A stretch of 38,255 nucleotides of DNA from an uncultured Paracoccaceae bacterium (GTDB lineage Bacteria > Pseudomonadota > Alphaproteobacteria > Rhodobacterales > Rhodobacteraceae), in NCBI GenBank assembly GCA_905181985.1, contig CAJIZW010000125.1, positions 1 through 38,255 on the forward strand. The letters are read 5' to 3'. How positions within the stretch are numbered: position 1 is the stretch's first letter; each line of letters starts with the position of its first letter. Made by a program: the position numbers and the translations under genes. A model generated the notes under the pieces. It was not told where the DNA came from. It saw nothing but the letters and a program-made list of their open reading frames with translations, and ran no database searches. Positions 10,165-19,495 of the stretch are shown piece after piece.

Positions 10165-11535
10165 ATGGTTACGTTTCTTCTAAACGGGGAAGTCGTAAAT
10201 GCAGAAGTAAAATCTTCGGACACTCTTTTAAATTTTTTACGGGACGTCAAAGAACTCGCCGGAACAAAAGAGGGGTGCAACGAAGGTGACTGCGGGGCCT
10301 GCTCAGTAATAGTTACTGACACAACAGGTAAAGCAAAAACGACTAACTCTTGCATTACTTTAATGCCACAAATACATGGAAAAGCCGTGAGAACCGTTGA
10401 GGGAATAAGCGGTCCAGATGGTTCGTTACATCCCATTCAAAAGTCGATAGTAAAAAACCACGGCTCTCAATGTGGATTCTGTACTCCAGGGTTTATAAGC
10501 ACACTGGCCGCAGCTCATAAAAATGGTGAGTCTGACTTCGAAAATCAATTAGCTGGAAACCTCTGCAGATGCACTGGTTATGGTCCAATCATCCAATCTG
10601 CCAAAGACACCTTAGGTCAACCAGTTCCAGTTTGGATGAATGAAAACCTAGAAAAACTAAAAGATATAACCTTTCCTAATAACGTGCCTCAGTCAATCGA
10701 GGATCTTGCAACATTATATAAAGATAATCCCGAAGCAACGTTAGTAGCTGGTGCAACAGATTTAAGTCTAGATATAACAAAGAAACTAAAGAGCTTCCAA
10801 AATATAATTTTTTTAGGGGGGTGCGAAAAGTTAAAACGCATTGATATTACTAAAGATACAATAGAAATTGGAGCAGCGTGTACAATCTCAGAATTGATTG
10901 TCAGTTTGAGTTCTACATTCCCAAGCTTTACTGACATGCTTTTAAGGTACGGAGCCGTTCAAATTAGGAACTCAGCTACAATCGGTGGTAATATAGCAAA
11001 TGGATCTCCAGTAGGGGATGGCTCTCCCGCTCTAATAGCTATTGGAGCCATCCTTAAGCTAAGACATGCCAAAACTATTAGGATGCTACCAATTGAAGAC
11101 TTTTTTATAGACTACGGGGTTCAAGATTTAAATCCTGGAGAGTTTATCGAATCTATTTTAGTTCCTCGGGATGTAGATATCCTTAAGTGCTACAAAGTGT
11201 CCAAGCGCTTCGATCAAGATATTTCAGCTGTTTGCGGCTGCTTTAAATTAACAGTAGTTGAAAACACCGTAACAGAATGCAGAATTTCATATGGTGGAAT
11301 GGCCGCTATACCAAAAAGAGCATTTAGAACAGAAAAGAAACTCATAGGATCACAATGGAGCTTAAAGACGTTTGAGACTGCTACAAGTGAAATCGCAAAG
11401 GACTTTTATCCTATAAGTGATCTCAGAGCTTCCTCAAACTATCGACTAAAGGTAGCACAAAACCTGTTAATCCGTCTATTCTACGAAAATTCCGATGTGA
11501 AAGTGGATTCTAGAGAGGTTGTGTCGTGTCCGTAG
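10165..11535 (+). CDS. xdhA: Xanthine dehydrogenase small subunit (2Fe-2S and FAD domains)
   Basis: GCNEGDCGACSV and CGFCTPGFI...CRCTGYGPI iron-sulfur motifs; FAD motifs LVAGATDL and IRNSATIGGNIANGSPVGD. Confidence 0.95.
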   Translation: MVTFLLNGEVVNAEVKSSDTLLNFLRDVKELAGTKEGCNEGDCGACSVIVTDTTGKAKTTNSCITLMPQIHGKAVRTVEGISGPDGSLHPIQKSIVKNHGSQCGFCTPGFISTLAAAHKNGESDFENQLAGNLCRCTGYGPIIQSAKDTLGQPVPVWMNENLEKLKDITFPNNVPQSIEDLATLYKDNPEATLVAGATDLSLDITKKLKSFQNIIFLGGCEKLKRIDITKDTIEIGAACTISELIVSLSSTFPSFTDMLLRYGAVQIRNSATIGGNIANGSPVGDGSPALIAIGAILKLRHAKTIRMLPIEDFFIDYGVQDLNPGEFIESILVPRDVDILKCYKVSKRFDQDISAVCGCFKLTVVENTVTECRISYGGMAAIPKRAFRTEKKLIGSQWSLKTFETATSEIAKDFYPISDLRASSNYRLKVAQNLLIRLFYENSDVKVDSREVVSCP

Positions 11536-13832
11536 GAAAAAACATATCTCATGATTCGGGTGAACTTCATGTTACTGGAAGGGCAGTTTTTACTGATGAC
11601 ATTAAACTCCCAAATGATACCCTACATCTAGCGTTTGGACTCTCTTCTGTTGCAAAAGGTTCGATTGCCGAAATGGAATTGTCAAAAGTAGTAGATGCTA
11701 ATGGCGTGGTCACAGTAATATCTGCCAAAGATCTTGTCTTTACTTGTGATACATCGCCATCAGCTAATGACGAACCATTACTTTCAGACGGGACAATCCA
11801 TTTCCTTGGTCAACCTATTTTCTTAGTCATTGCAAATAGTCATATAAATGCAAGAAAAGCGTGCCGATTAGGTAAAGTGAATTATAAAAAAGAAAAACCA
11901 GTATTAACCATAAAGGATGCAATTAAAACAAAATCAATTATAGCTGACGGTAAGTGTCACTACACAAAAGGAGCACCAGCCGATGCTATTAAAGCGGCAC
12001 CAATAAAATTAACAGATAGTTTTTATGTTGGAGGTCAAGAACACTTTTATCTTGAAGGACAGGTGGCTATAGCCGTACCTCAAGAAGATGGGGGGTTGGT
12101 TATCTATTCATCAACGCAGCATCCAACGGAAATTCAGCATAAAGTAGCAGAAGCTACCGGCTTAAAAATGCATGAAGTACGAGTTGAAGTAAGAAGAATG
12201 GGGGGGGCTTTTGGTGGAAAAGAATCCCAAGGTAACGCACTTGCAATCGCCTGCGCGATCGCAGCAAAAGCGACCCATAAAACCTGTAAAATGCGTTATG
12301 ATCGTGATGATGACATCATAATAACGGGTAAACGTCATGACTTTAGAATTGACTATGATGTAGGCTTCAATGAAGTTGGAAAAATCCTTGGGATTACATT
12401 TAAACACTTTGTTAGATGTGGTTGGTCACAAGATTTATCTTTACCAGTAGCAGATAGAGCAATGCTACATTCTGACAATGCTTATAATTTAGAAAATGTA
12501 TCCATAACATCGCATAGGTTAAAAACTAACACCCAATCGAACACCGCTTTTAGAGGGTTTGGAGGCCCACAAGGAATTATAGGAATAGAAAGGGCAATTG
12601 ATCACATCGCGTCTCACTTGAAACTTGATCCAGCCGAAGTAAGAACTACTAACTTTTATAGGTCAGGTGGATTGATAAAAGATAACTCACATAAACCACA
12701 AACCACTCCTTACGGTATGCCTGTCACTGACTCAATATCCACAGAAATCACAAAAACTTTACTTAAGACGGCAAATTATAAATCAAGATTAGAAGCTATC
12801 AAACTTTGGAATAAAAATAATCCAATTATAAAAAAGGGTATAGCCCTTAGCCCTGTAAAGTTTGGAATTTCATTTACTCTAACCCATTTAAATCAAGCTG
12901 GTGCAATAGTTAATGTTTATACAGATGGGTCTGTATATTTAAATCATGGTGGCACAGAAATGGGGCAAGGTCTTTTTATAAAAGTTGCACAGATTGCTGC
13001 TGAAACTTTTGGTATAGGGATTGATAAGATAAAAATTTCTGCAACGGACACTGCTAAAGTTCCCAATACATCTGCCACAGCTGCGTCTTCTGGCTCAGAC
13101 TTGAATGGTATGGCAACAAAAATAGCATGTAAAAAAATAGTTAATAGGATTAAAAAGGTTTTATCAAAAGAAAATAAAGTTCCCGAAGATAAAATTACTT
13201 TCGAAAATGGTAATATTTTAATTGGAACCAAATTAATAAGCTTTACCGAAGGTGTTTTAATTGCTTACGAAAATAGGGTTTCCTTAAGTTCTACAGGTTA
13301 TTACGCTACCCCAGAGCTATTTTGGAATCGAAAGACTGGGGTAGGTCGACCATTTTTCTACTTTTCTTACGGAGCAGCTATCACAGAGGTCGCAGTCGAT
13401 ACCCTTACAGGCGAAACAAAATTTCTACGCGCTGATATACTACACGACTGTGGTCAATCACTTAATCCAGCTATAGATTTAGGCCAGATTGAAGGCGGGT
13501 ACATTCAAGGGTTAGGCTGGCTTACAACTGAAGAGCTGGTGTGGGATGAAAGTGGAGCACTTAAAACTTTTGCGCCCTCTACTTACAAGATACCTTGTGC
13601 ATCGGATCGCCCTAAAATACTTAATATCAAACTGTGGGACGCTCCTAATAAAGTAAATACCGTATATCAGTCTAAAGCAGTAGGTGAACCTCCACTAATG
13701 TTGGGAATTTCTGCATGGCTTGCTATTTCAAATGCCATTTCAAACTGTGGAATAAATTATCCACACCTTAACACACCGGCAACACCAGAGGAAATTCTAA
13801 AGGCCATATATAGGACAAGAAATGGCACTTGA
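11526..13832 (+). CDS. xdhB: Xanthine dehydrogenase molybdopterin-binding (large) subunit; GTG start
   Basis: Mo-cofactor motifs GGQEHFYLEGQ, GGAFGGKE, AFRGFGGPQG, GTEMGQGL, KAVGEPPLMLG; overlaps xdhA by 10 nt. Confidence 0.95.
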   Translation: MSVGKNISHDSGELHVTGRAVFTDDIKLPNDTLHLAFGLSSVAKGSIAEMELSKVVDANGVVTVISAKDLVFTCDTSPSANDEPLLSDGTIHFLGQPIFLVIANSHINARKACRLGKVNYKKEKPVLTIKDAIKTKSIIADGKCHYTKGAPADAIKAAPIKLTDSFYVGGQEHFYLEGQVAIAVPQEDGGLVIYSSTQHPTEIQHKVAEATGLKMHEVRVEVRRMGGAFGGKESQGNALAIACAIAAKATHKTCKMRYDRDDDIIITGKRHDFRIDYDVGFNEVGKILGITFKHFVRCGWSQDLSLPVADRAMLHSDNAYNLENVSITSHRLKTNTQSNTAFRGFGGPQGIIGIERAIDHIASHLKLDPAEVRTTNFYRSGGLIKDNSHKPQTTPYGMPVTDSISTEITKTLLKTANYKSRLEAIKLWNKNNPIIKKGIALSPVKFGISFTLTHLNQAGAIVNVYTDGSVYLNHGGTEMGQGLFIKVAQIAAETFGIGIDKIKISATDTAKVPNTSATAASSGSDLNGMATKIACKKIVNRIKKVLSKENKVPEDKITFENGNILIGTKLISFTEGVLIAYENRVSLSSTGYYATPELFWNRKTGVGRPFFYFSYGAAITEVAVDTLTGETKFLRADILHDCGQSLNPAIDLGQIEGGYIQGLGWLTTEELVWDESGALKTFAPSTYKIPCASDRPKILNIKLWDAPNKVNTVYQSKAVGEPPLMLGISAWLAISNAISNCGINYPHLNTPATPEEILKAIYRTRNGT

Positions 13833-14760
13833 TCTAAAAATGCTGCGAAAGAAAGTGCTCCTTCACGGTAAGGTATGTCGTACTGCAATAATCGAAGCCA
13901 AAGGCTCTGTCCCAAGAGGAATTGGAACAGAGATGCTAACTTGGGAAGGTGGCCAACATGGTACCATAGGAGGAGGTGCTTTGGAGTTCCAAGCAACTAA
14001 AGAAGGTTTTGAAGGGGAATACCTAAAAACAATACCTCTTGGACCAAATTTAGGACAATGTTGCGGAGGTAGCGTGACATTGGTAAATGAAATTTTCAAT
14101 CTTGATCGGTTAGATGAAATGAACTCTGAAAACTTTTTTTCTAGACAGATTTCAGGTTCAAATACAAAACCCCTCTCTATCGTGAAGTTAGAGCAGAACA
14201 TAAATAATACCGCTGAGCCAACAGAAAAATGCGTACTTTCTAAAGGATGGTTATTTGAGTCAATAAAAACAAATAGAATCCCTATTTGGGTATATGGGGC
14301 TGGCCACGTCGGGCGAGCTTTAATCCATATACTTTCACCCTTCCCCGAATTTGATTTAACATGGTTGGATACTGGTAAAGAAAGATTTCCTAAAAACGTA
14401 CATGAGAACGTGAAAGTTTTGTACTCTAATGAACTTCCTTCTCTTACAGAGTACGCTCCAGACAATTGTCAACATTTCATACTAACATACTCTCACGCTC
14501 TCGACCTAGATCTCTGTCACAGGCTCTTAGGTAGATCCTTCTATAGTGTTGGGCTCATAGGCTCTAAGACAAAGTGGGTGAGATTCCAAAAAAGGCTCAC
14601 TGAACTCGGCCACCCCTTGGACAACATTCAGCGAATATCTTGCCCGATTGGTAATCCTTTATTAGGAAAGCAACCTCAGGCCGTAGCTATTAGTCTAGCC
14701 CAAGAGCTCTTATTGAGCCTAAATGCAGTAAAACTACGAGGGACTGTTAAAAATGAGTAA
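13822..14760 (+). CDS. xdhC: Xanthine dehydrogenase accessory protein XdhC
   Basis: XdhC/CoxI N-terminal part (EAKGSVPRGIGTEML...GTIGGGALE) and Rossmann domain YGAGHVGRAL...GLIGSKTKWVRF; overlaps xdhB by 11 nt. Confidence 0.93.
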   Translation: MALDLKMLRKKVLLHGKVCRTAIIEAKGSVPRGIGTEMLTWEGGQHGTIGGGALEFQATKEGFEGEYLKTIPLGPNLGQCCGGSVTLVNEIFNLDRLDEMNSENFFSRQISGSNTKPLSIVKLEQNINNTAEPTEKCVLSKGWLFESIKTNRIPIWVYGAGHVGRALIHILSPFPEFDLTWLDTGKERFPKNVHENVKVLYSNELPSLTEYAPDNCQHFILTYSHALDLDLCHRLLGRSFYSVGLIGSKTKWVRFQKRLTELGHPLDNIQRISCPIGNPLLGKQPQAVAISLAQELLLSLNAVKLRGTVKNE

Positions 14761-16276
14761 CATCTCCCTACTAGAAATTGATGGCGTTTCAAAGTCATAC
14801 CCAGGTGTAATAGCAAATGAAAATGTCAAATTTACTATAAAAACTGGAGAAATACATGCTTTACTGGGTGAAAATGGTGCCGGGAAATCAACTTTAGTTA
14901 AAACAATATATGGATTAGTAAAGCCAGATAAAGGTTTGATGAAACTTAACGGAAATCTTTACTCACCGAACGAACCACGAGATGCTAGGTCTTGTGGAGT
15001 AGCCATGGTCTTTCAACACTTTTCCTTATTTAACGCACTAACAGTTGCAGAAAATATAGCACTTGGAATGGAATCTCCTCCAAGTATCGACCGTCTATCC
15101 AGTAAGATTGAAACCATTTCAATCGAATATGGTTTGCCAATAAACCCAGAGAAAATGGTTGGGAGTCTTTCTGCAGGGGAACAGCAAAGGGTGGAAATAA
15201 TAAGATGCTTATTACAAAACCCTAAACTTTTAATAATGGATGAACCAACATCAGTCCTCACACCAAATGAAATAAAAACTCTCTTTAGTACTCTTAAAAA
15301 ATTAAAAAGAGAGGGAACTTCAATTTTATACATATCTCATAAATTAGAAGACATTCGATCGATTTGCGATACAGCAACAATTTTGCGTGGTGGTAAAAAT
15401 GTTGGAACATGTGATCCAAAAAAAGAAAACGTGAGAAATATTGCCAAAATGATGATAGGGGAGACAATAAAAATACCGAAAAAAAAATCAACAATAAGTA
15501 AATTGATTGCGCTAGAGGTAGATTGTCTGAATTGGGTTCCCAGGGATTCTTCGCAAAAACAGTTAAAGAATATTAGCTTCAAGTTACTTAAGGGTGAGAT
15601 ACTAGGGATTGGTGGGGTTGCTGGTAATGGACAAGATGAATTGACAGATATTCTTTCTGGTGAGATCTTGAGTAATAAAAGTACAATTAGACTTTTTGAT
15701 AACTCTATTGGAGACATTGGCATAAATAAAAGGCGCTTGCTGGGTTTACTAACTGCACCTGAGGAGCGGTTAGGACACGCAGCAATACCGGATATGGACT
15801 TGATAGAAAATACTAATCTTACAGCGCATACTCGAGAGAAATTAGTGAAAAAAAGTGGGATAATCGACTGGAAAAAAACTCAGGAATTTACCAAAAATAT
15901 TATAAAAGAATTTGATGTCCGAACTCCAAATGCTAAAGTTGCTGCAGGGTCTTTATCTGGTGGAAATTTACAAAAATTCGTAATTGGGCGTGAAGTTCTC
16001 CAAAAGCCTTTAGTATTTATCGTTAATCAACCAACATGGGGCGTTGACGCAGCGGCAGCCAGTTCGATAAAACAAGCTATTCTAGATCTTGCATCTACGG
16101 GTTCTGCAGTTATCATTATCAGTCAGGATTTAGATGAATTACTCGAATTGACTGATAATTTTATGGCAATTAATAGCGGAGAAATGTCACAAAAGATAAA
16201 TACGCAAGGGTTAACTGTAGATGAAATCGGCTTAATGATAGGCGGAACAGGTGCTTACTGGAAACGGCATGATTAG
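14753..16276 (+). CDS. ABC transporter ATP-binding protein, two ABC domains (BMP/nucleoside-type importer)
   Basis: First NBD GENGAGKST, LSAGEQQR, LLIMDEPTS; second NBD GVAGNGQ, LSGGNLQK; overlaps xdhC by 8 nt. Confidence 0.93.
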   Translation: MSNISLLEIDGVSKSYPGVIANENVKFTIKTGEIHALLGENGAGKSTLVKTIYGLVKPDKGLMKLNGNLYSPNEPRDARSCGVAMVFQHFSLFNALTVAENIALGMESPPSIDRLSSKIETISIEYGLPINPEKMVGSLSAGEQQRVEIIRCLLQNPKLLIMDEPTSVLTPNEIKTLFSTLKKLKREGTSILYISHKLEDIRSICDTATILRGGKNVGTCDPKKENVRNIAKMMIGETIKIPKKKSTISKLIALEVDCLNWVPRDSSQKQLKNISFKLLKGEILGIGGVAGNGQDELTDILSGEILSNKSTIRLFDNSIGDIGINKRRLLGLLTAPEERLGHAAIPDMDLIENTNLTAHTREKLVKKSGIIDWKKTQEFTKNIIKEFDVRTPNAKVAAGSLSGGNLQKFVIGREVLQKPLVFIVNQPTWGVDAAAASSIKQAILDLASTGSAVIIISQDLDELLELTDNFMAINSGEMSQKINTQGLTVDEIGLMIGGTGAYWKRHD

Positions 16277-17354
16277 ATTAGAAAAGAGACCACAGCCTTC
16301 CAAGAAATGGACATCCATAACACCATTTCTTGCAGTTTTGGCAACTATGTTTGTAGGTGGAATTATGTTTTGGGCTCTTGGGAAAGATCCTATTGAAGCA
16401 ATAAGAATTATATTTTGGGATCCACTCTTTAATCCTCAGTTTGCCAGTTATGCAAGGCCTCAAATATTAGTTAAGGCTGGACCTTTAATCCTTATAGCAC
16501 TTGGTCTATCTCTTGGCTTTAGAGCTAATATATGGAACATCGGTGCGGAGGGTCAATATATAATTGGTGCCATATGTGGTGCTGGCGTGGGATTAGCTTT
16601 TTACCCAAGCGAGGGGTGGTTTATTTTTCCACTAATGGTAATTGCTGGGGCGCTTGGTGGATTCTTATGGGCAATGATCCCTGCAATATTGAAAATAAAA
16701 TTTAATACAAACGAAATACTAGTTTCCTTGATGTTGGTATATGTAGCCGAAAAAATATTGGTAAGTGTTTCCCTTGGTTTAATGCGAAACCCAGAAGGCG
16801 GCGGGTTCCCGGGATCACGGAACCTCCAATATTATAAAGCAGCTTCAAACCCAGAACTCATTTCTGGCACAGGAATGCATTGGGGCGTCTTGGTAGCACT
16901 AACTCTGACCTGTCTAACTTACATAATGTTAACAAAACATACCCTTGGTTTTCAAATAAAAATTAGTGGTCAATCCAATAAAGCGGCTCGTTTTTCAGGA
17001 ACAAGCCCTTCGGTTGTAACAGCTATATGTTTGGGTGTCTCCGGAGCATTAGCTGGTTTAGCAGGTCTATTCGAAGTCTCAGGCCCATCAGGGCAGATCA
17101 GTATCGACTTTAATGTAGGGTACGGTTTTACAGCGATTATCGTAGCATTCCTGGGAAGGCTTAATCCGTTTGGAATTCTTCTCGCAGGGCTATTAATGGC
17201 TTTAACATATATTGGGGGAGAACTTGCACAATTCATGTTGGGTCTTCCTGCTGCCGCAATTCAGGCTTTTCAAGGAATGTTACTATTCTTCTTACTGGCG
17301 GGAGATATTTTAACAAACTATCGACCTAAGTTTACTTATAAAAAGAGGTTATAA
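16269..17354 (+). CDS. ABC transporter permease (BMP/nucleoside-type, NupP-like)
   Basis: Hydrophobic, with GLSLGFRANIWNIGAEGQYIIGAI typical of this family; ATG at 16269 overlaps the previous stop, preferred to the TTG at 16251. Confidence 0.9.
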   Translation: MIRLEKRPQPSKKWTSITPFLAVLATMFVGGIMFWALGKDPIEAIRIIFWDPLFNPQFASYARPQILVKAGPLILIALGLSLGFRANIWNIGAEGQYIIGAICGAGVGLAFYPSEGWFIFPLMVIAGALGGFLWAMIPAILKIKFNTNEILVSLMLVYVAEKILVSVSLGLMRNPEGGGFPGSRNLQYYKAASNPELISGTGMHWGVLVALTLTCLTYIMLTKHTLGFQIKISGQSNKAARFSGTSPSVVTAICLGVSGALAGLAGLFEVSGPSGQISIDFNVGYGFTAIIVAFLGRLNPFGILLAGLLMALTYIGGELAQFMLGLPAAAIQAFQGMLLFFLLAGDILTNYRPKFTYKKRL

Positions 17355-18286
17355 TGGATTTTTCTGCTCTAAACCCAGTTGCACTTTTGGCAAGTCTAAT
17401 GATAGCGGCCACCCCAATAATGTTAGCAGCAATTGGTGAGCTGGTTGTGGAAAAGTCGGGAGTTTTGAACCTTGGTGTAGAGGGGATGATGATAGTTGGA
17501 GCTGTATGTGGCTTTATAACCGCTGTTGAAACAGGATCTGCATGGTTTGGATTGTTAGGCGCTGCTTTAGGAGGGATATTAATCTCAAGTATTTTTGCTT
17601 TCCTCACGCAAGTTTTATTAGCCAATCAAGTCGCATCAGGTCTAGCTTTAACATTATTTGGCTTAGGTGTCTCCGCGATGATTGGCAATGGCTATACAGG
17701 TATTAAACCCCCAGGGTTTAATACAGTAAACATACCCCTATTAAGTGACCTTCCTTTTATAGGGCCAGCCATTCTTAGCCATGACCCAATTGTTTATATA
17801 GGGATATTACTGGTCATCTTAGTTTGGTACTTCTTAAATAAAACAAAAAATGGATTAGTCCTTAGGGCAGTCGGTGAAAACCACGACGCGGCACATGCAC
17901 TTGGTTATAAAGTAATATGGATTCGTTTTTCCGCTATCCTGTTTGGTGGAATGTGTGCTGGATTGGGAGGCGCTTATTTGTCACTTGTGAGGGTGCCTCA
18001 GTGGACAGAAGGTATGACAGCTGGTGCAGGCTGGATTGCTCTTGCCATCGTTGTTTTTGCTAGCTGGAAACCCTTCCGCCTTATATTAGGGGCTTATTTA
18101 TTTGGTGGTGTGACCATTATGCAGCTCAATTTACAGGCTCTAGGGGTAGATATTGGAATAGCCTATTTGTCGATGGCGCCATATCTGGTAACAATTATAG
18201 TACTAGTTATGATTTCATCGAATCATTTGCGTTCTTCTGCGAATGCTCCTGGCTCTTTGGGACGTATTTTTCACGCCTCTCAATGA
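17354..18286 (+). CDS. ABC transporter permease (BMP/nucleoside-type, NupQ-like)
   Basis: Membrane protein with ATPIMLAAIGELVVEKSGVLNLGVEGMMIVGAV signature; start shares one base with the upstream stop (TAATG). Confidence 0.92.
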   Translation: MDFSALNPVALLASLMIAATPIMLAAIGELVVEKSGVLNLGVEGMMIVGAVCGFITAVETGSAWFGLLGAALGGILISSIFAFLTQVLLANQVASGLALTLFGLGVSAMIGNGYTGIKPPGFNTVNIPLLSDLPFIGPAILSHDPIVYIGILLVILVWYFLNKTKNGLVLRAVGENHDAAHALGYKVIWIRFSAILFGGMCAGLGGAYLSLVRVPQWTEGMTAGAGWIALAIVVFASWKPFRLILGAYLFGGVTIMQLNLQALGVDIGIAYLSMAPYLVTIIVLVMISSNHLRSSANAPGSLGRIFHASQ

Positions 18287-18318
18287 GGTAATGCTAAAAC
18301 GTAAAAAAGGAAACGTGT

Positions 18319-19395
18319 ATGAAACTTCTAAAATCAATTCTAATGGGGGGAGCTCTATTTTTTGGCCTCTCAATGTCAGCGATAGCTGCAGATCCAGTAA
18401 AAGTTGGCTTTGTTTATGTAGGCCCTATAAATGATGGTGGCTGGAACACAGCTCATGATAAAGCCCGCTTAGCGCTAGAAGAAGCTCTTGGCGATAAGGT
18501 AGAAACAGTGTTTGTTGAGAATGTTCCTGAAGGTCCAGACTCAGAGCGCGTAATGACTCAAATGGCACTAAGTGGTGCTGATCTAATTTTTACCACTTCT
18601 TTTGGGTATATGGATCCAACACTAAATGTAGCAGCAAAGTTTCCAAACGTAAAATTTGAACATGCTACTGGGTACAAAACATCTGATAATATGAGTAGTT
18701 ACTCTGCACGCTTTTATGAAGGTAGAGCAATTCAAGGTCACATTGCCGGTAGTATGACTAAGTCTAATATAATTGGATATATTGCTTCCGTGCCAATCCC
18801 TGAAGTGGTCAGAGGTATTAACTCAGCCTATATCCACGCAAAGAAAGTCAACCCAAATGTTGAGTTTAAGATCATCTGGCTCTTTACTTGGATGGACCCT
18901 GCAAAAGAATCAGATGCAGCAAAAACATTAATAGAGCAAGGAGCAGACGTAATACTCCAACATACAGACTCGACAGCTCCTTTAGCGGCCATGCAAGCTG
19001 CTGGAAATGTAATAGGTTTTGGGCAAGCGTCTGATATGACAGAATATGGCCCCTCGCCAAGAGTTTCTTCAATCATTGATGATTGGGCTCCTTATTATAT
19101 AGAGCGGACAAAAGCTGTAATGGACGGCACTTGGAAAAGTCAGGCTGTTTGGCACGGGATTTCAACTGGTATGGTTGGTATAGGAGAAATAACAGATGCT
19201 ATTCCAGAAAAAGTTCGTGCGGAAGCCATTGCACTTCAGGACTCTATTGTGTCCGGTGCATATCATGCATTTACTGGTCCATTAAACAAGCAAGATGGTA
19301 GCCCCTGGTTAGCATCTGGTGAAACTGCTGATGATGGCACACTAGCTGGAATGACTTTTTATGTTGAAGGAATAAAAGGAAAAGTTCCAAACTAA
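18319..19395 (+). CDS. BMP family ABC transporter substrate-binding protein
   Basis: Signal peptide MKLLKSILMGGALFFGLSMSAIAA followed by BMP motifs VYVGPINDGGWNTAHDKAR, SFGYMDPTLNVAAKFPNVKFEHATGYK; AAGGAAA upstream of the ATG. Confidence 0.94.
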   Translation: MKLLKSILMGGALFFGLSMSAIAADPVKVGFVYVGPINDGGWNTAHDKARLALEEALGDKVETVFVENVPEGPDSERVMTQMALSGADLIFTTSFGYMDPTLNVAAKFPNVKFEHATGYKTSDNMSSYSARFYEGRAIQGHIAGSMTKSNIIGYIASVPIPEVVRGINSAYIHAKKVNPNVEFKIIWLFTWMDPAKESDAAKTLIEQGADVILQHTDSTAPLAAMQAAGNVIGFGQASDMTEYGPSPRVSSIIDDWAPYYIERTKAVMDGTWKSQAVWHGISTGMVGIGEITDAIPEKVRAEAIALQDSIVSGAYHAFTGPLNKQDGSPWLASGETADDGTLAGMTFYVEGIKGKVPN

Positions 19396-19415
19396 TCATT
19401 TAATCTTAAGATTAG

Positions 19416-19441
19416 AGCCCGGGTAACTCCCGGGCTTTTTT
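19416..19441 (+). terminator. Rho-independent terminator after the xdh/BMP transporter operon
   Basis: 8-bp GC-rich stem AGCCCGGG-taact-CCCGGGCT followed by T-tract, 20 nt after the BMP-protein stop. Confidence 0.92.
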
Positions 19442-19495
19442 ACTTCTAGCTCACTAAATACTTTCAATCTTTTTTAAAGTGCATATCATAGGTTT

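Noticed and set aside
10032-10436. 134-aa minus-strand ORF over the xdhA start and intergenic region
   Set aside because: Antisense to the conserved 2Fe-2S domain of XdhA; no family resemblance.
13863-14465. 200-aa minus-strand ORF inside xdhC
   Set aside because: Fully antisense to a well-supported gene, no recognisable family; typical shadow ORF.
15294-15723. Minus-strand ORFs (66 and 128 aa) inside the ABC ATPase gene
   Set aside because: Antisense to conserved ABC domains; composition looks like reverse translation of the coding strand.
14753-16276. Non-canonical Walker A (GVAGNGQ) in the second ABC domain
   Set aside because: Common feature of the second nucleotide-binding domain in sugar/BMP-type importers, not a specific anomaly.
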